DNA of 64,000 nucleotides from positions 481,827-545,826 of the forward strand of contig NZ_LJGT01000036.1 in the NCBI RefSeq assembly GCF_001751365.1, given 5' to 3'. Below, one piece after another: positions 25,804 to 35,125 of the stretch; the first letter of the stretch is position 1; every line of letters begins with the position of its first letter. The notes below the pieces were generated by a model. It was not told the origin of the DNA and made no database searches. It saw nothing but the letters and a program-made list of their open reading frames with translations. The translations under genes were made by a program, and so were the position numbers. Origin of the DNA: Streptomyces abyssalis (lineage in GTDB: Bacteria; Actinomycetota; Actinomycetes; Streptomycetales; Streptomycetaceae).

Positions 25804-27036
25804 CTACACCGCTTCCGCGCAACTCACCCGCACCGACAGGTCGTTGTCGAGCGTGTAGTACGGCCTGACCGAGTGCACCGCGCCTTCCTCGCCCGTGACC
25901 CGCTGCGGCGGATAGCTGAAGATCTGCTTCTTGTCCGGAACGTCGTCGAGTATCCGGGCGATACGGACCGGCTCTTCGTCCGCGGACGGACGCAGCCACA
26001 GGTTCCACACCCGGCGCCCGGACGGCAGCGCGTCCAGGGGCAGCCGGACCGTGAAGCCCGGCCCGGCTTCCGCGCCTGGTGTGCGGCTGCTGTTCGTACC
26101 GGCGCCCGTACCGGCATCGCCGGTGCCCTCTACCCGCGCTTCGCCGTCCAGGGTCAGCGGTACGCGTACGGGCGCCTCGGCGGAGTCGCGCGGATGCGCC
26201 TCCAGGCATGCGGTGTCCGAGAGGCCGGCACCGTAGAGCCTGCCCCGCAGCACCATGCTCCCGTCGACCACGCGCAGCGGCCCCGCCTCCGCGTGGGGCC
26301 AGCGCAGCCATGAACGGACCGTGAGATTGCCGAGCTTGGTGGCGTAGGGGATGCGCACGCCCAGCCAGGTGCGGCCCTCGCGGGGGACCCGGTCGATGAG
26401 GGAACGCAGATCGTGCACTCCGGGCAGCAGCCGCTGCGGCTCCTCGCCCGCGAGGGCGAGATAGGCGTCCCAGCGCCCCTCGGGAAGGGTCATGATGCTC
26501 GGCAGCACGGCCCGCATGAGGGTCCCCCCAGGGGGCACGTCCCGGCCGAGCGATGGGGAGAAGCGAGGAGGAGTGCCCTCCGCCTCCGCGGGACCGAGCG
26601 GCAGCCGTACGGTGTCCGCCGGGCCCTCGCCGCCGCGCAGGCGCAGCAGCAGCGCCGCGTCGGCAGGCGGGCGTGCCGCCTGCCTGCCGGTCAGCCGCAC
26701 GTCGAAGGTGAGGCCTCCGGCGCGGTCGGCGGTGCAGTCGGCGCGCGCACGTACGACCTCGGGCTCGGCGGCGGAATTTGCGGAGGGCGCGGCGTCGGCG
26801 GTCGTGCGGAGTCCGTTCTTCCCGGCGTTCGCCGCGGTCCTCGCTTCCCTGGCCGTCCGGCCCGGCCTGCCGGCCTTCTTGGCCTGCCCCCTCTTCGCCG
26901 GCCTCTCCGTTCTGGCCTTTCTCGCCGCGCGCCCGGCCGGAGCCGGAGCAGCGGCCGGTGCCGAAGCGGCCGTGGCCACCGCCGGTGCCTGGAACGCCCC
27001 CGTGGTTCCCGGGGCGCCGGTGACGTAGCTGGTCAT
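25804..27036 (-). CDS. Uncharacterised partner protein of the GT4 glycosyltransferase
   Basis: This 410-residue protein has about 95 N-terminal residues of Ala/Arg/Lys-rich, probably disordered sequence. The rest is beta-rich with recurring strands such as LTVRSWLRWPH, MVLRGRLYGAG, TVRLPLDAL and VWNLWLRP, suggesting two immunoglobulin-like sandwiches. It ends with SVRPYYTLDNDLSVRV. Similar modules accompany or are fused to glycosyl/teichoic-acid transferases in Streptomyces, and such genes are often annotated as transferase. Its start overlaps the glycosyltransferase stop as ATGA, so the two are made together. No catalytic residues are recognisable. Confidence 0.7.
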   Translation of the reverse strand: MTSYVTGAPGTTGAFQAPAVATAASAPAAAPAPAGRAARKARTERPAKRGQAKKAGRPGRTAREARTAANAGKNGLRTTADAAPSANSAAEPEVVRARADCTADRAGGLTFDVRLTGRQAARPPADAALLLRLRGGEGPADTVRLPLGPAEAEGTPPRFSPSLGRDVPPGGTLMRAVLPSIMTLPEGRWDAYLALAGEEPQRLLPGVHDLRSLIDRVPREGRTWLGVRIPYATKLGNLTVRSWLRWPHAEAGPLRVVDGSMVLRGRLYGAGLSDTACLEAHPRDSAEAPVRVPLTLDGEARVEGTGDAGTGAGTNSSRTPGAEAGPGFTVRLPLDALPSGRRVWNLWLRPSADEEPVRIARILDDVPDKKQIFSYPPQRVTGEEGAVHSVRPYYTLDNDLSVRVSCAEAV

Positions 27037-28295
27037 GCCCGTCCTCCCTGCAGTGCGGGTCTCACGCCCTTGAGGGCGTAGTTGGCGGCGTCCTTGACGG
27101 CGTAGGCGCCGCCGAGCAGTGCTCCGCGTGCCCTGTGCACGGCGCCGCCGCGGCGGTTGACGAGGGCGGTCAGCAAGTCCTCGTAACGCGCGCCCACTTG
27201 CGCCGGGTCGAACCGGGACGAGGCCGCCAGCGCAGCCCGGCTCATACGCTGCCGCAGCGCGTCGTCGTTCATCAGCCGCAGCAGCGCGCCCGCGATCGCG
27301 GACTCATCCCCCACCGGCGCCAGAAGCCCGTCGACACCGTCACGGATGATCTCACCCGGCCCGTGCGGACAGTCGGTCGCCACGACCGGCAACCCGCACC
27401 GCATCGCCTCGACAATGGTCATCCCGAAGGACTCCAGACTCGACGTGACCGCCCCGATCGCACCCTTGGCCCACTCCGCCTCGATCGGATGCGCCGGCCC
27501 CATCAGGAACACATGGTTGTAGAGACCCAGTTCATCGATCAGCAAACGCAGCTTCTCCCGCTCACGCCCGCTGCCGTAGATACGCAGACCCCAGTCGGGC
27601 CGCTCGGCCACAACCCTGGCGAAAGCACGTATCAACACGTCATACCGCTTCGCCGGAGCAAGCCGCCCCGCCGCCACAACCCACTTCCCCGTGCCGTCCG
27701 CAGGACGGACGTCCGGTTCGGGAACGCTGTTGGGCAGCGCCTCGATCCGCACCCCCGGCAGCCGCAGAATCCTGCGGTAATCACGCGCGTCGGCCTCCGT
27801 CACCGTCGTGACCGCATCCAGCCGCGGATACGTACCACGGAGCATCAGCTTCAGCCGCGCCGGATGCGTGGCAAGCGTCAAATGCTCCTGCCCCACACGC
27901 GCCGGACCCCGGCGGGTCTGCCGGGCGATGTGCGCGTTGAGCCCCGGACGCGTGCCGATGACCACATCGGCAGCCGTGGTCCGCAGATCCTCACCGATAC
28001 GCCGGTCGGTCAGCGGACTGTACTGCGGAAACCGCCCGTCACCACGCGGGAACACCCGCGCCGGCAGGGCATGTTCCGGATCGCCCCCCTCATAGCCGGA
28101 GCTGTGCCGACGCATATCCACCAACGACCGCAGCCGCACCCGCGGCCCCGGATCGAAGAACGGCCGGTCCCGGTACCGGAAGACCGACACAACCTCCACC
28201 TCATGCTGTTCGGCCAACGTCCGCGCCAGATTGAACGTCGTCCGGATCGTTCCCCCCATACCAAACGCACTATTGATCAAAAACGAGATGTGCAT
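27033..28295 (-). CDS. GT4-family glycosyltransferase
   Basis: This 420-residue GT-B protein begins with a glycine-rich loop (MHISFLINSAFGMGGTIRTTFNLAR). It contains a central KWVVAAGRLAPAKRYDVLIRAFA strand and the E-x7-E nucleotide-sugar motif ESFGMTIVEAM, followed by GLPVVATDCPHGPGEII. It transfers a sugar from a nucleotide donor, probably to a cell-envelope polymer given the coupled partner protein. The start at 28295 is the last ATG before the conserved fold; the frame opens 17 codons earlier. A C-terminal extension after residue 380 is basic and Gly/Ala-rich. Confidence 0.9.
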   Translation of the reverse strand: MHISFLINSAFGMGGTIRTTFNLARTLAEQHEVEVVSVFRYRDRPFFDPGPRVRLRSLVDMRRHSSGYEGGDPEHALPARVFPRGDGRFPQYSPLTDRRIGEDLRTTAADVVIGTRPGLNAHIARQTRRGPARVGQEHLTLATHPARLKLMLRGTYPRLDAVTTVTEADARDYRRILRLPGVRIEALPNSVPEPDVRPADGTGKWVVAAGRLAPAKRYDVLIRAFARVVAERPDWGLRIYGSGREREKLRLLIDELGLYNHVFLMGPAHPIEAEWAKGAIGAVTSSLESFGMTIVEAMRCGLPVVATDCPHGPGEIIRDGVDGLLAPVGDESAIAGALLRLMNDDALRQRMSRAALAASSRFDPAQVGARYEDLLTALVNRRGGAVHRARGALLGGAYAVKDAANYALKGVRPALQGGRA

Positions 28296-28581
28296 TCTGC
28301 CCCGACTCCCACCCATATCGAGCGTTCGTTTCCCCCAATTGCCCATCAGTCACTGGCTAGACGGGCGTGGAACGGGGATGGTTGGCCGCTATCGAGGCTT
28401 TGTTCCAGAAGAGTTCCGACATCGTGAAGAAGATTCGGGAACTTCCTTCGCCGATCCGGCGTCTGAGCGGTCCCGGCCCGGTCCTGCCCGGCGGTCCGAT
28501 TCCGCACCAGCTCACGCGTGACCGGGACCACGGCTCCCCCGTTGTTCATACGGACAAGAACCGAACGCCCAGGGAGCCCCC

Positions 28582-29670
28582 GTGTCCCCCATGCTCGATG
28601 TCAGCGACGACGTACGCGCCGAGATCGGCGATGATGAAGCCAACCGGCTGCTCGCGGGCGACAACGCCCCGGGCAGCTACGACTGCACCTCGTGCCGCGC
28701 TCCGGGCGACACGGGCCAAGTCCGCACCAGCACCGTCCTGTTCGTCGGCGACGAGACGGCGGTGCTCGCCTTCGCACACGCCACGTGCATCCCCTCCCAG
28801 GTGGTCAAGGTCACCGAGGAGGAGGTGCAGGGCGCCGTCCGTACGATCACCGCCGACGCCGCGGCCGCCGCCCAGACCGCGTCCCCGGGCAGCGCCGGAC
28901 CGGCACACAGAGCCGTCCCCGCGCACGCGTCTCCGGTGGCACCGCCAGCAGCCCCCGGCGGTGCCACCGCGCCTCCCGCCGGCCACGCTCCCGTCACCGG
29001 CCCGGGTGGCCCCGTCGGGCCCGGAGGTCCCGTCGGTCAGGGCGGTCCCGTCGGACCCGCAGGTCAGGGAGGTGCGATGGCCCCGGCAGCCGTGCACACC
29101 CCGGCGCACACGCCCTCCTACGGCCCCGAGTACGCCCAGGCGCCGGTCCCCGGCCCCGCCCGACCGGCCGCCGCCACGCAGCAGCCGGCACCGGAGCGGG
29201 CGGTGCTCGGCGTCACCTGCGGACAGGTCCTGATCGAGGACACGGTGTACGCGGCAGTCGTGGTGGAACCCACGGCCCGCATCGCCCGCCCCGGTTCGGA
29301 CGGACAGGGCGACGACTTCCTGCCCCTCCTCGTCGAGCAGGGCTTCCTGCCGGTCACCGGCCTCACCCAGGCCCCGGCACCCGTACCGGGATGGTCGGTG
29401 CTCGTCGCCATGGGCCAGCTGCACGCGATCCTGCAGCCGCCCACCGGCAGCAGCGTCCAGCAGAACATCTGGTGGCAGGCGCACCAGGCGCTGCCCGTCA
29501 CGGACGGATGGCGCAACTCGGCGAACCAGAGCAACACGGTGCTCGTCTACGCCGCTCCCGTCGGCGCCATCGGGCAGCAGCCCCGTGAGGACCTGCTCCG
29601 CGAGGCGCTGGTGCAGGCAGCCGCCCAGGGCGTGCTCGTGGGTGCGGCCATGCCGCTCGCCGGGGCCTGA
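28582..29670 (+). CDS. Uncharacterised protein with a CXXC-HXXC module and Gly/Pro linker
   Basis: The protein has 362 residues. The N-terminal domain (1-90) contains Cys35, Cys38, His66 and Cys69 in DCTSCRAPG and FAHATCIPS, which could bind a metal. Residues 95-205 are Pro/Gly/Ala-rich with GGPVG repeats. The C-terminal domain (about 210-362) is globular, with GWSVLVAMGQLHAILQPP and NIWWQAHQALP. I do not recognise the family. GTG 28582 has AGGGAG five bases upstream; ATG 28591 is an alternative. Cytoplasmic, with no signal or membrane helix. A terminator follows. Confidence 0.65.
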   Translation: MSPMLDVSDDVRAEIGDDEANRLLAGDNAPGSYDCTSCRAPGDTGQVRTSTVLFVGDETAVLAFAHATCIPSQVVKVTEEEVQGAVRTITADAAAAAQTASPGSAGPAHRAVPAHASPVAPPAAPGGATAPPAGHAPVTGPGGPVGPGGPVGQGGPVGPAGQGGAMAPAAVHTPAHTPSYGPEYAQAPVPGPARPAAATQQPAPERAVLGVTCGQVLIEDTVYAAVVVEPTARIARPGSDGQGDDFLPLLVEQGFLPVTGLTQAPAPVPGWSVLVAMGQLHAILQPPTGSSVQQNIWWQAHQALPVTDGWRNSANQSNTVLVYAAPVGAIGQQPREDLLREALVQAAAQGVLVGAAMPLAGA

Positions 29671-29746
29671 CGGCGCAGCGGGGAGCCAGGGCGTGCGGAT
29701 TCGCACGCACGGTCCACGGCACACCCCTGCGAACAGGTCATTCGAC

Positions 29747-29774
29747 GCACCGCCCCGCATCCGCGGGGCGGTGC
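29747..29774 (+). terminator. Hairpin terminator after the CXXC-HXXC protein gene
   Basis: GCACCGCCCCGC (29747-29758) pairs perfectly with 29763-29774 around the loop ATCC. It lies about 75 bases past the stop and 16 bases before the next start. Confidence 0.7.
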
Positions 29775-29790
29775 CGTCGTTGGCCCAGAC

Positions 29791-30153
29791 GTGCAGCCTT
29801 ACGAACCTTCCCGAGCTCCCCGTCCCTATCGCGACCACGGCAGAGGCCCCGGCCTGGGCATTCCGGCCATGCGGCCCAGCCACGACGGCCCCGCCGACAA
29901 CGCCTCCTCCACACCCATCTACGACGCCCTGTACGCGGAGTACAGCAGGCTCTTCCGTACGCTTCCCGGCGACCGCACGGGCGAGGAGGAGCTGCGCTTC
30001 GAGGGCTTCGGCACGGTGCACGGCACCGGCACCGGCAGCTGGGGCGGCGACGGCTGGCGCAGCGACGAATGGCCGAGCCAGTCGCTGCCGCGGCACGCAC
30101 TCCGCGTACCGGCGGCTCTGCCGCCCGGCCCGCGCGACGGCCAGGCGTACTGA
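29791..30153 (+). CDS. Small conserved hypothetical protein of Streptomyces type
   Basis: The 120-residue product has a Pro/Arg/Gly-rich first third, then the motif-like core PIYDALYAEYSRLFRTLPGDRTGEEELRFEGFG, and a Gly/Trp-rich end. The core pattern is familiar to me from short Streptomyces hypotheticals beside der, but no function is known. The GTG start directly follows a terminator hairpin and has no clear SD. Confidence 0.6.
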   Translation: MQPYEPSRAPRPYRDHGRGPGLGIPAMRPSHDGPADNASSTPIYDALYAEYSRLFRTLPGDRTGEEELRFEGFGTVHGTGTGSWGGDGWRSDEWPSQSLPRHALRVPAALPPGPRDGQAY

Positions 30154-30235
30154 CCTTCCCTGCCTTCGGCGGGGGTGCCCCCACCTGCCTTCGGCGGGCG
30201 TGCCCCTGCCCGGTCCCGGCGGCCGTTCCGGGGCC

Positions 30236-30266
30236 GGGACCGGGGGCCTCGCAGGCCCCCGGTCCC
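30236..30266. terminator. Bidirectional terminator between the small hypothetical gene and der
   Basis: GGGACCGGGGGCCT (30236-30249) pairs with 30253-30266 around CGC. It lies 3 bases beyond the der stop codon. The preceding stretch 30156-30206 contains two near-identical CTTCGGCGGG...TGCCCC copies. Confidence 0.75.
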
Positions 30267-30268
30267 CG

Positions 30269-31747
30269 TTACTTCTTCTTGCCGCGCTTCTCCCGCACCC
30301 GCACCGACATGTGCACCGGCGTCCCGTCGAATCCGAACTCCTCGCGCAGACGCCGCTCGACGAACCGCCTGTAACCCGCCTCCAGAAAGCCCGAGGCGAA
30401 GAGCACGAACCGCGGCGGACGGGTGCCCGCCTGCGTCCCGAAGAGGATGCGGGGCTGCTTGCCGCCCCGTACGGGGTGCGGGTTCGAGGCGACGATCTCA
30501 CCGAGGAACGAGTTCAGCTTCCCCGTCGGCACCCGCGTCTCCCAGCCCTCGAGTGCGGTCTCGATGGCGGGCACCAGCTTCTCCATGTGGCGCCCCGTGC
30601 GGGCGGAGATGTTCACGCGGGGCGCCCAGCGGACCTGCACCAGGTCGCGCTCGATCTCCCGCTCCAGATAGAAGCGGCGCTCCTCGTCCAGGTTGTCCCA
30701 CTTGTTGTAGGCGATGACGAGCGCCCGTCCTGCCTCCACCGCCATGGTGATGATGCGCAGGTCCTGAACGCTGATCGCCTCGGTCACATCGATCAGTACG
30801 ACCGCGACCTCGGCCTTCTCCAGCGCTGCCGCGGTGCGCAGCGACGCATAGTAGTCGGCGCCCTCCTGCAGGTGCACACGGCGGCGGATGCCGGCCGTGT
30901 CGACGAACATCCAGCTCTTCCCGGCCAGTTCGATCAGTTCGTCGACCGGGTCGCGGGTGGTGCCGGCCGTCTCGTCGACGACGACGCGCTCCTGCTTTGC
31001 GACCTTGTTCAGCAGCGAGGACTTGCCGACGTTCGGACGGCCGATGAGCGCGATCCGCCTCGGGCCGCCGGCTCCGCCCCTGCCGAAGGTCTGCTCCGGC
31101 GCTTCGGGCAGCGCCTCCAGCACGACGTCGAGCAGGTCGCCCGTGCCGCGTCCGTGCAGGGCCGAGACGGGGTGCGGTTCGCCGAGCCCGAGCGCCCACA
31201 GATAGGTCGCGTCGGCCTCCCCGTTCGGGCCGTCGACCTTGTTGGCGCACAGCACGACGGGCTTCCCGGCCTTGCGCAGCATGCGTACGACGGCCTCGTC
31301 CGTGTCCGTCGCACCGACCTGGGCGTCCACGACCAGCACCACGGCGTCCGCCGCCTCGACGGCGAACTCCGCCTGGGCCGCGACGGTGGCCTCCATGCCC
31401 AGCACGTCCTGCTCCCAGCCGCCGGTGTCCACGAGCTTGAAGCGGCGGCCTGCCCACTCCCCCTCGTAGCTCACGCGGTCGCGGGTCACGCCGGGACGGT
31501 CCTCGACGACGGCCTCACGGCGGCCGAGGATCCGGTTCACCAGCGTCGACTTGCCGACATTGGGTCGCCCGACGACGGCCAGCACGGGCAGCGGGCCCTG
31601 CGAGGCCTCCTCCAGGGCGTCCTCCACCTCCTCGGCGTCGAACCCCTCTTCGGCGGCGAGCTCCATGAACCGGTCGAACTCGGCGTCGCCGAGCTCACCG
31701 TGGTCGTGCCCGGGCTCGTACACGCCGTGCTGTTCCTTCTCGTCCAT
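30269..31747 (-). CDS. der: Ribosome biogenesis GTPase Der (EngA)
   Basis: This 492-residue protein has two tandem Era-like GTPase domains and a C-terminal KH-like domain. The G1 loops are [13 protein letters not shown] (near residue 65) and [13 protein letters not shown] (near 240). G3 motifs DTGGWE and DTAGIR and G4 NKVDG and NKWDN are also visible. The tail is [10 protein letters not shown]. Der assists assembly of the 50S subunit. The N-terminal extension of about 55 acidic residues is typical of actinobacterial members. The start is set at the ATG heading [10 protein letters not shown]; other starts are possible. Confidence 0.95.
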   Translation of the reverse strand: MDEKEQHGVYEPGHDHGELGDAEFDRFMELAAEEGFDAEEVEDALEEASQGPLPVLAVVGRPNVGKSTLVNRILGRREAVVEDRPGVTRDRVSYEGEWAGRRFKLVDTGGWEQDVLGMEATVAAQAEFAVEAADAVVLVVDAQVGATDTDEAVVRMLRKAGKPVVLCANKVDGPNGEADATYLWALGLGEPHPVSALHGRGTGDLLDVVLEALPEAPEQTFGRGGAGGPRRIALIGRPNVGKSSLLNKVAKQERVVVDETAGTTRDPVDELIELAGKSWMFVDTAGIRRRVHLQEGADYYASLRTAAALEKAEVAVVLIDVTEAISVQDLRIITMAVEAGRALVIAYNKWDNLDEERRFYLEREIERDLVQVRWAPRVNISARTGRHMEKLVPAIETALEGWETRVPTGKLNSFLGEIVASNPHPVRGGKQPRILFGTQAGTRPPRFVLFASGFLEAGYRRFVERRLREEFGFDGTPVHMSVRVREKRGKKK

Positions 31748-31870
31748 GCGTTCTCGTCCTCGTCGTTCATGTTCAGGTGGTCCGCCGCCGTGCGGATGCT
31801 CCGCGCGGCGGCTGCTGCAAGTCTGCCGGGACACGGCCTGCGGATGCCGGGGGCCGGACACCGGTTGCCG

Positions 31871-32527
31871 TCAGCGTCCCGTCTGCCGCCGTGCGTCGGC
31901 CAGATGGTCGGTCAGGTGGCGCTGGATGCGTACGGTCGCCTCGTCCAGCGCCGCACGCGTACGGCGACCGCTGCCGTCTCCCGCCTCGAACGGGTCGCCG
32001 AAGACGACGTCGACACGGCTGCGCACCGCCGGGAGAGCCTTCACGAGGCGGCCCGGACGGTCGTTGCTGCCGAGCACCGCCACCGGAACGACCGGCGCCC
32101 CCGAGCGTACGGCGAAGTAGGCCAGACCCGAACGCAGCGAGGCGAAGTCGCCCTCGCCGCGGGTTCCTTCGGGGAAGATGCCCATCACGCCTCCCCGCTC
32201 CAGCACACCCAGGGTGCCGGTGACGGCGGCCCTGTCGGTGCTGCCGCGGTCGACCGGAATCTGACCGATGCCGCGGAGGAACGGGCCGAGAGGGCCGATG
32301 AACGCCTCCTGCTTGATGAGGAAGTGCACGGGCCGCGGGGAGGTCCCCATCAGCATCGGGCCGTCGACGAAGTGCGAATGGTTGACGGCGAGGATCGCGG
32401 GCCCGCTCGGCGGTACGCGCCAGGCACCCAGCACGCGCGGACGCCACAGGCCGTGCATCACGCCCAGGCCGATCCGGCGGCCGGCCGCTGCTCCTCGCGT
32501 GCCGGGCGCGGAACCGGTCGATGTCAC
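31871..32527 (-). CDS. 1-acyl-sn-glycerol-3-phosphate acyltransferase (PlsC-like)
   Basis: This 218-residue protein has the four acyltransferase blocks: NHSHFVDGPML (HX4D catalytic pair), GQIPVDRGST, GIFPEGTRGEGD and VPVAVLGS. It acylates lysophosphatidate to phosphatidate, or a related lysolipid, at the membrane. The GTG start overlaps the cmk stop as GTGA, so it is coupled to cmk. The der gene follows 124 bases downstream, giving the conserved cmk-plsC-der order. Confidence 0.9.
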   Translation of the reverse strand: MTSTGSAPGTRGAAAGRRIGLGVMHGLWRPRVLGAWRVPPSGPAILAVNHSHFVDGPMLMGTSPRPVHFLIKQEAFIGPLGPFLRGIGQIPVDRGSTDRAAVTGTLGVLERGGVMGIFPEGTRGEGDFASLRSGLAYFAVRSGAPVVPVAVLGSNDRPGRLVKALPAVRSRVDVVFGDPFEAGDGSGRRTRAALDEATVRIQRHLTDHLADARRQTGR

Positions 32528-33234
32528 TTGGAGATCTGCCCCGCCTTCGCCTCGGCCTTCGCGGCGGCGGCCTTCCCGACGAGCGTGACGACGCACTCGA
32601 CGACCTGCTCCAGCGTGAGCTGGGTGGTGTCCACCTCGACCGCGTCGTCGGCCTTCTTCAGCGGGGACGTCTTACGGCCGCTGTCGGCGGCGTCCCGCTT
32701 GATCAGGGCCTCCTGGGTGGCCGAGAGGCCCGCTGCGTCCTTGCCCTTCAGCTCCCCGCTGCGGCGGGAGGCGCGGGCCTCGGGAGACGCGGTGAGGAAG
32801 ATCTTGATGTCGGCGCCGGGGAGGACGGTCGTGCCGATGTCCCGGCCCTCGACGACGATGCCCCCGGCCGCTCCGGCCGCGATGGAACGCTGCAGCGCCG
32901 TGATCCGCGTCCGCACCTCGGGGACGGCGCTGACCTGGCTGACGGCCGCGGTGACCTCCTGGGTGCGGATGGGACCGGAGGCGTCCGTGCCGTCGACGGC
33001 GATGGTGGGGGCGGCCGGGTCGGTGCCGGAGTCGATGACGGGCCTGGCCGCGGCGGCCGCGACGGCAGACGCGTCGTCCACGGGAACGCCGTTCGTCAGC
33101 ATCCACCAGGTGATCGCCCTGTACTGCGCGCCCGTGTCCAGGTAGCTGAGGCCGAGCTCGGAGGCGACGGCCTTGGAGGTGCTGGACTTGCCCGTGCCGG
33201 AGGGGCCGTCGATGGCGACAATCACTGCAGACAC
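32524..33234 (-). CDS. cmk: Cytidylate kinase
   Basis: The protein has 236 residues. The P-loop GPSGTGKSS stands at residue 10, followed by YLDTGAQYRAITWW, the VVEGRDIGTTVLP motif of CMP kinases and the lid region SPEARASRR. It phosphorylates CMP and dCMP with ATP, feeding CTP and dCTP pools. The GTG start follows a weak AAGGTCC-type site. Coupled to the acyltransferase gene. Confidence 0.95.
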   Translation of the reverse strand: MSAVIVAIDGPSGTGKSSTSKAVASELGLSYLDTGAQYRAITWWMLTNGVPVDDASAVAAAAARPVIDSGTDPAAPTIAVDGTDASGPIRTQEVTAAVSQVSAVPEVRTRITALQRSIAAGAAGGIVVEGRDIGTTVLPGADIKIFLTASPEARASRRSGELKGKDAAGLSATQEALIKRDAADSGRKTSPLKKADDAVEVDTTQLTLEQVVECVVTLVGKAAAAKAEAKAGQISK

Positions 33235-33454
33235 GCTGTGGGGGACCTTTCTCGAACACGGGCAGGGACGGCGCCGGCCGTACCGGCCGCGGGGACAAGG
33301 CTACCGGCTCGGATGAGGGCGTATTCCCGCCGCCCTGACACGGACTGCGCGGGTTCGCGGCCGCTGCCCACGGCGCCGACGGACCCCGGCACGAACTGGG
33401 CAGGAGGGTCCGGCACCGGCACTCCTGGTCACCGCTGCGGCGAGGCATGTGGAA

Positions 33455-33476
33455 GTGCCGGCGCCGCTGCCGGCAC
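33455..33476 (-). terminator. Hairpin terminator after tyrA
   Basis: GTGCCGGC (33455-33462) pairs with GCCGGCAC (33469-33476) around a 6-base loop. It begins 9 bases beyond the stop of the prephenate dehydrogenase gene. Confidence 0.65.
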
Positions 33477-33484
33477 CCGTGCGC

Positions 33485-34573
33485 TCACTGCTGCCGGAGC
33501 GACCAGCCACGGTCGCGCAGCGCCGCCTCCAGCGCCGAGGCCGCGCCTGGCTCGACCATCAGCTGCACATGGCCGGCCTGCTGACCCGTCGCGTGCTCGA
33601 TGCGTACGTCCTCGATGTTGACGCCGGCGGCCCCGGCGTCCGCGAAGATGCGGGCCAGCTCCCCCGGCCGGTCGCTGATGAGGACCGCCACGGTCCGGTA
33701 CGCCGCCGGTGCCTGGCCGTGTTTGCCCGGCACCCTCGCCCGGCCCGCGTTGCCGCGGCGCAGCACGCTCTCGATGCCGGCGACGCCGCCGCCCCGCTTC
33801 TCCTCGTCGGCCGAGCCGAGCGCGCGCAGCGCCCGTACGGCCTCGTCGAGGTCGCCGGCCACGTCGGCGAGGATGTCCGCGACCGGGCCGGGGTTCGCGG
33901 CGAGGATCTCCACCCACATCGCGGGGTCGGAGGCGGCGATGCGGGTGACGTCGCGGATGCCCTGTCCGCACAGGCGTACGGCCGTCTCGTCCGCGGCCTC
34001 CAGGCGGGCCGCGATCATGCTGGAGAGCAGCTGCGGGGTGTGCGAGACCAGCGCGACGGCACGGTCGTGCGCGTCGGCGTCCATCACGACGGGGACGGCG
34101 CCGCACAGCGCGATCAGTTCCAGCGCGAGGTTGAGCACCTCGGTGTCGGTCTCGGTGGTCGGCGTGAGCACCCATGGCCGTCCCTCGAAGAGGTCGGCGG
34201 TGGCGGCCAGCGGCCCGTTCTGCTCGCGGCCGGACATGGGGTGAGTGCCGAGGTAGCCGACGAGGTCGCCGCCCGCTTCGAGCAGCTCACGCCGTGGGCC
34301 GCCCTTGACGCTGGCCACGTCGATGCACGCCCGGGCAAGACCACGGCGCTGCACGTCCGCCGTCACGGGGGCCACGTGCGCCGGCGGTACGGCCACGATC
34401 GCGAGGTCGACGGAGACGTCCGGCTCACCGGCCGTACCCGCCCCGAGCGCCGCGGCCGTACGGACGCGTTCGGGGTCGAGATCGCTCAGGTGCACCCGCA
34501 CGCCGCGCCCGGTGAGGGCGAGCGCGGCCGAGGTGCCGATGAGACCCGTGCCGACGACGAGAGCTGTACGCAT
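33485..34573 (-). CDS. tyrA: Prephenate dehydrogenase with C-terminal ACT domain
   Basis: This 362-residue protein starts with the NAD-binding VVGTGLIGTSAALALTGRG. The catalytic region has THPMSGREQNG and VVMDADAHD. The last 75 residues form an ACT domain (TVAVLISDRPGELARIFADAGA), which usually binds tyrosine for feedback inhibition. It converts prephenate to 4-hydroxyphenylpyruvate. The start overlaps the aroH stop by one base (TAATG), so the chorismate-to-tyrosine steps are coupled. Confidence 0.93.
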   Translation of the reverse strand: MRTALVVGTGLIGTSAALALTGRGVRVHLSDLDPERVRTAAALGAGTAGEPDVSVDLAIVAVPPAHVAPVTADVQRRGLARACIDVASVKGGPRRELLEAGGDLVGYLGTHPMSGREQNGPLAATADLFEGRPWVLTPTTETDTEVLNLALELIALCGAVPVVMDADAHDRAVALVSHTPQLLSSMIAARLEAADETAVRLCGQGIRDVTRIAASDPAMWVEILAANPGPVADILADVAGDLDEAVRALRALGSADEEKRGGGVAGIESVLRRGNAGRARVPGKHGQAPAAYRTVAVLISDRPGELARIFADAGAAGVNIEDVRIEHATGQQAGHVQLMVEPGAASALEAALRDRGWSLRQQ

Positions 34574-34935
34574 TACTGGGCGATGTCCTTGCGGAGTTCG
34601 GCTGCTGCCCCGAGGTAGACGTGGTTGATCTGCGACTTCGGCACATCCGACTCGACGTGCGCCAGCACCCGCACCACGCGCGGCATGGCACCGGTGACGT
34701 CCAGTTCCTGCGCGCAGATCAGCGGAACGTCCACGATGCCGAGCTTACGTGCGCCGGCCGCCGGGAAGTCGCTGTACAGGTCGGGGGTGGCCGTGAACCA
34801 GACGCTTATGAGGTCGTCCGAGGTGAGGCCGTTGCGCTCCAGAACGCTCGTCATCAGCGCCGAGACCTGATCGTGCATGTGGCCGGATTCGTCCCGCTCC
34901 AGCTGGACGGCTCCCCGTACCGCTCGTACCGCCAC
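34573..34935 (-). CDS. aroH: Monofunctional chorismate mutase, AroH type
   Basis: This 120-residue protein matches the Bacillus AroH fold. It begins AVRAVRGAVQLERDE and continues with MTSVLERNGLTSDDLISVWFTATPDLYSDFPAAGAR, CAQELDVTGAMPRVVRVL and NHVYLGAA. Catalytic Arg residues (RAVRG, MPRVVR) and the ATPDL loop are present. It rearranges chorismate to prephenate, the substrate of the next gene. The GTG start at 34935 has GGAGCAGAG upstream; a longer frame adds an Arg/Pro-rich stretch without support. Confidence 0.93.
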   Translation of the reverse strand: MAVRAVRGAVQLERDESGHMHDQVSALMTSVLERNGLTSDDLISVWFTATPDLYSDFPAAGARKLGIVDVPLICAQELDVTGAMPRVVRVLAHVESDVPKSQINHVYLGAAAELRKDIAQ

Positions 34936-35079
34936 CTCTGCTCCGCTCCTGCCCGCCGTGATGCGCTGTGCCCGGCTGCCCGTCCGCTGCCTGCCCGGCT
35001 GCCGCCGGCCGCTGACAGCGTAGATCGCCGGGGGAAACGCCCGTCGGGGCGGCCCGCACACTGAGACGGCCGCACGCGA

Positions 35080-35109
35080 GGACGCCGGCACCCATGGGCG
35101 CCGGCGTCC
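35080..35109 (-). terminator. Hairpin terminator after rluB
   Basis: GGACGCCGGC (35080-35089) pairs with GCCGGCGTCC (35100-35109) around a 10-base loop. It begins 16 bases past the rluB stop. Confidence 0.7.
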
Positions 35110-35125
35110 CGTGGGACCGGCCGGC

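Noticed and set aside
29585..33145. Long plus-strand frame across der, plsC and cmk
   Set aside because: Composition is Arg/Ala/Ser-rich and there are no motifs, while the opposite strand encodes three clear enzymes.
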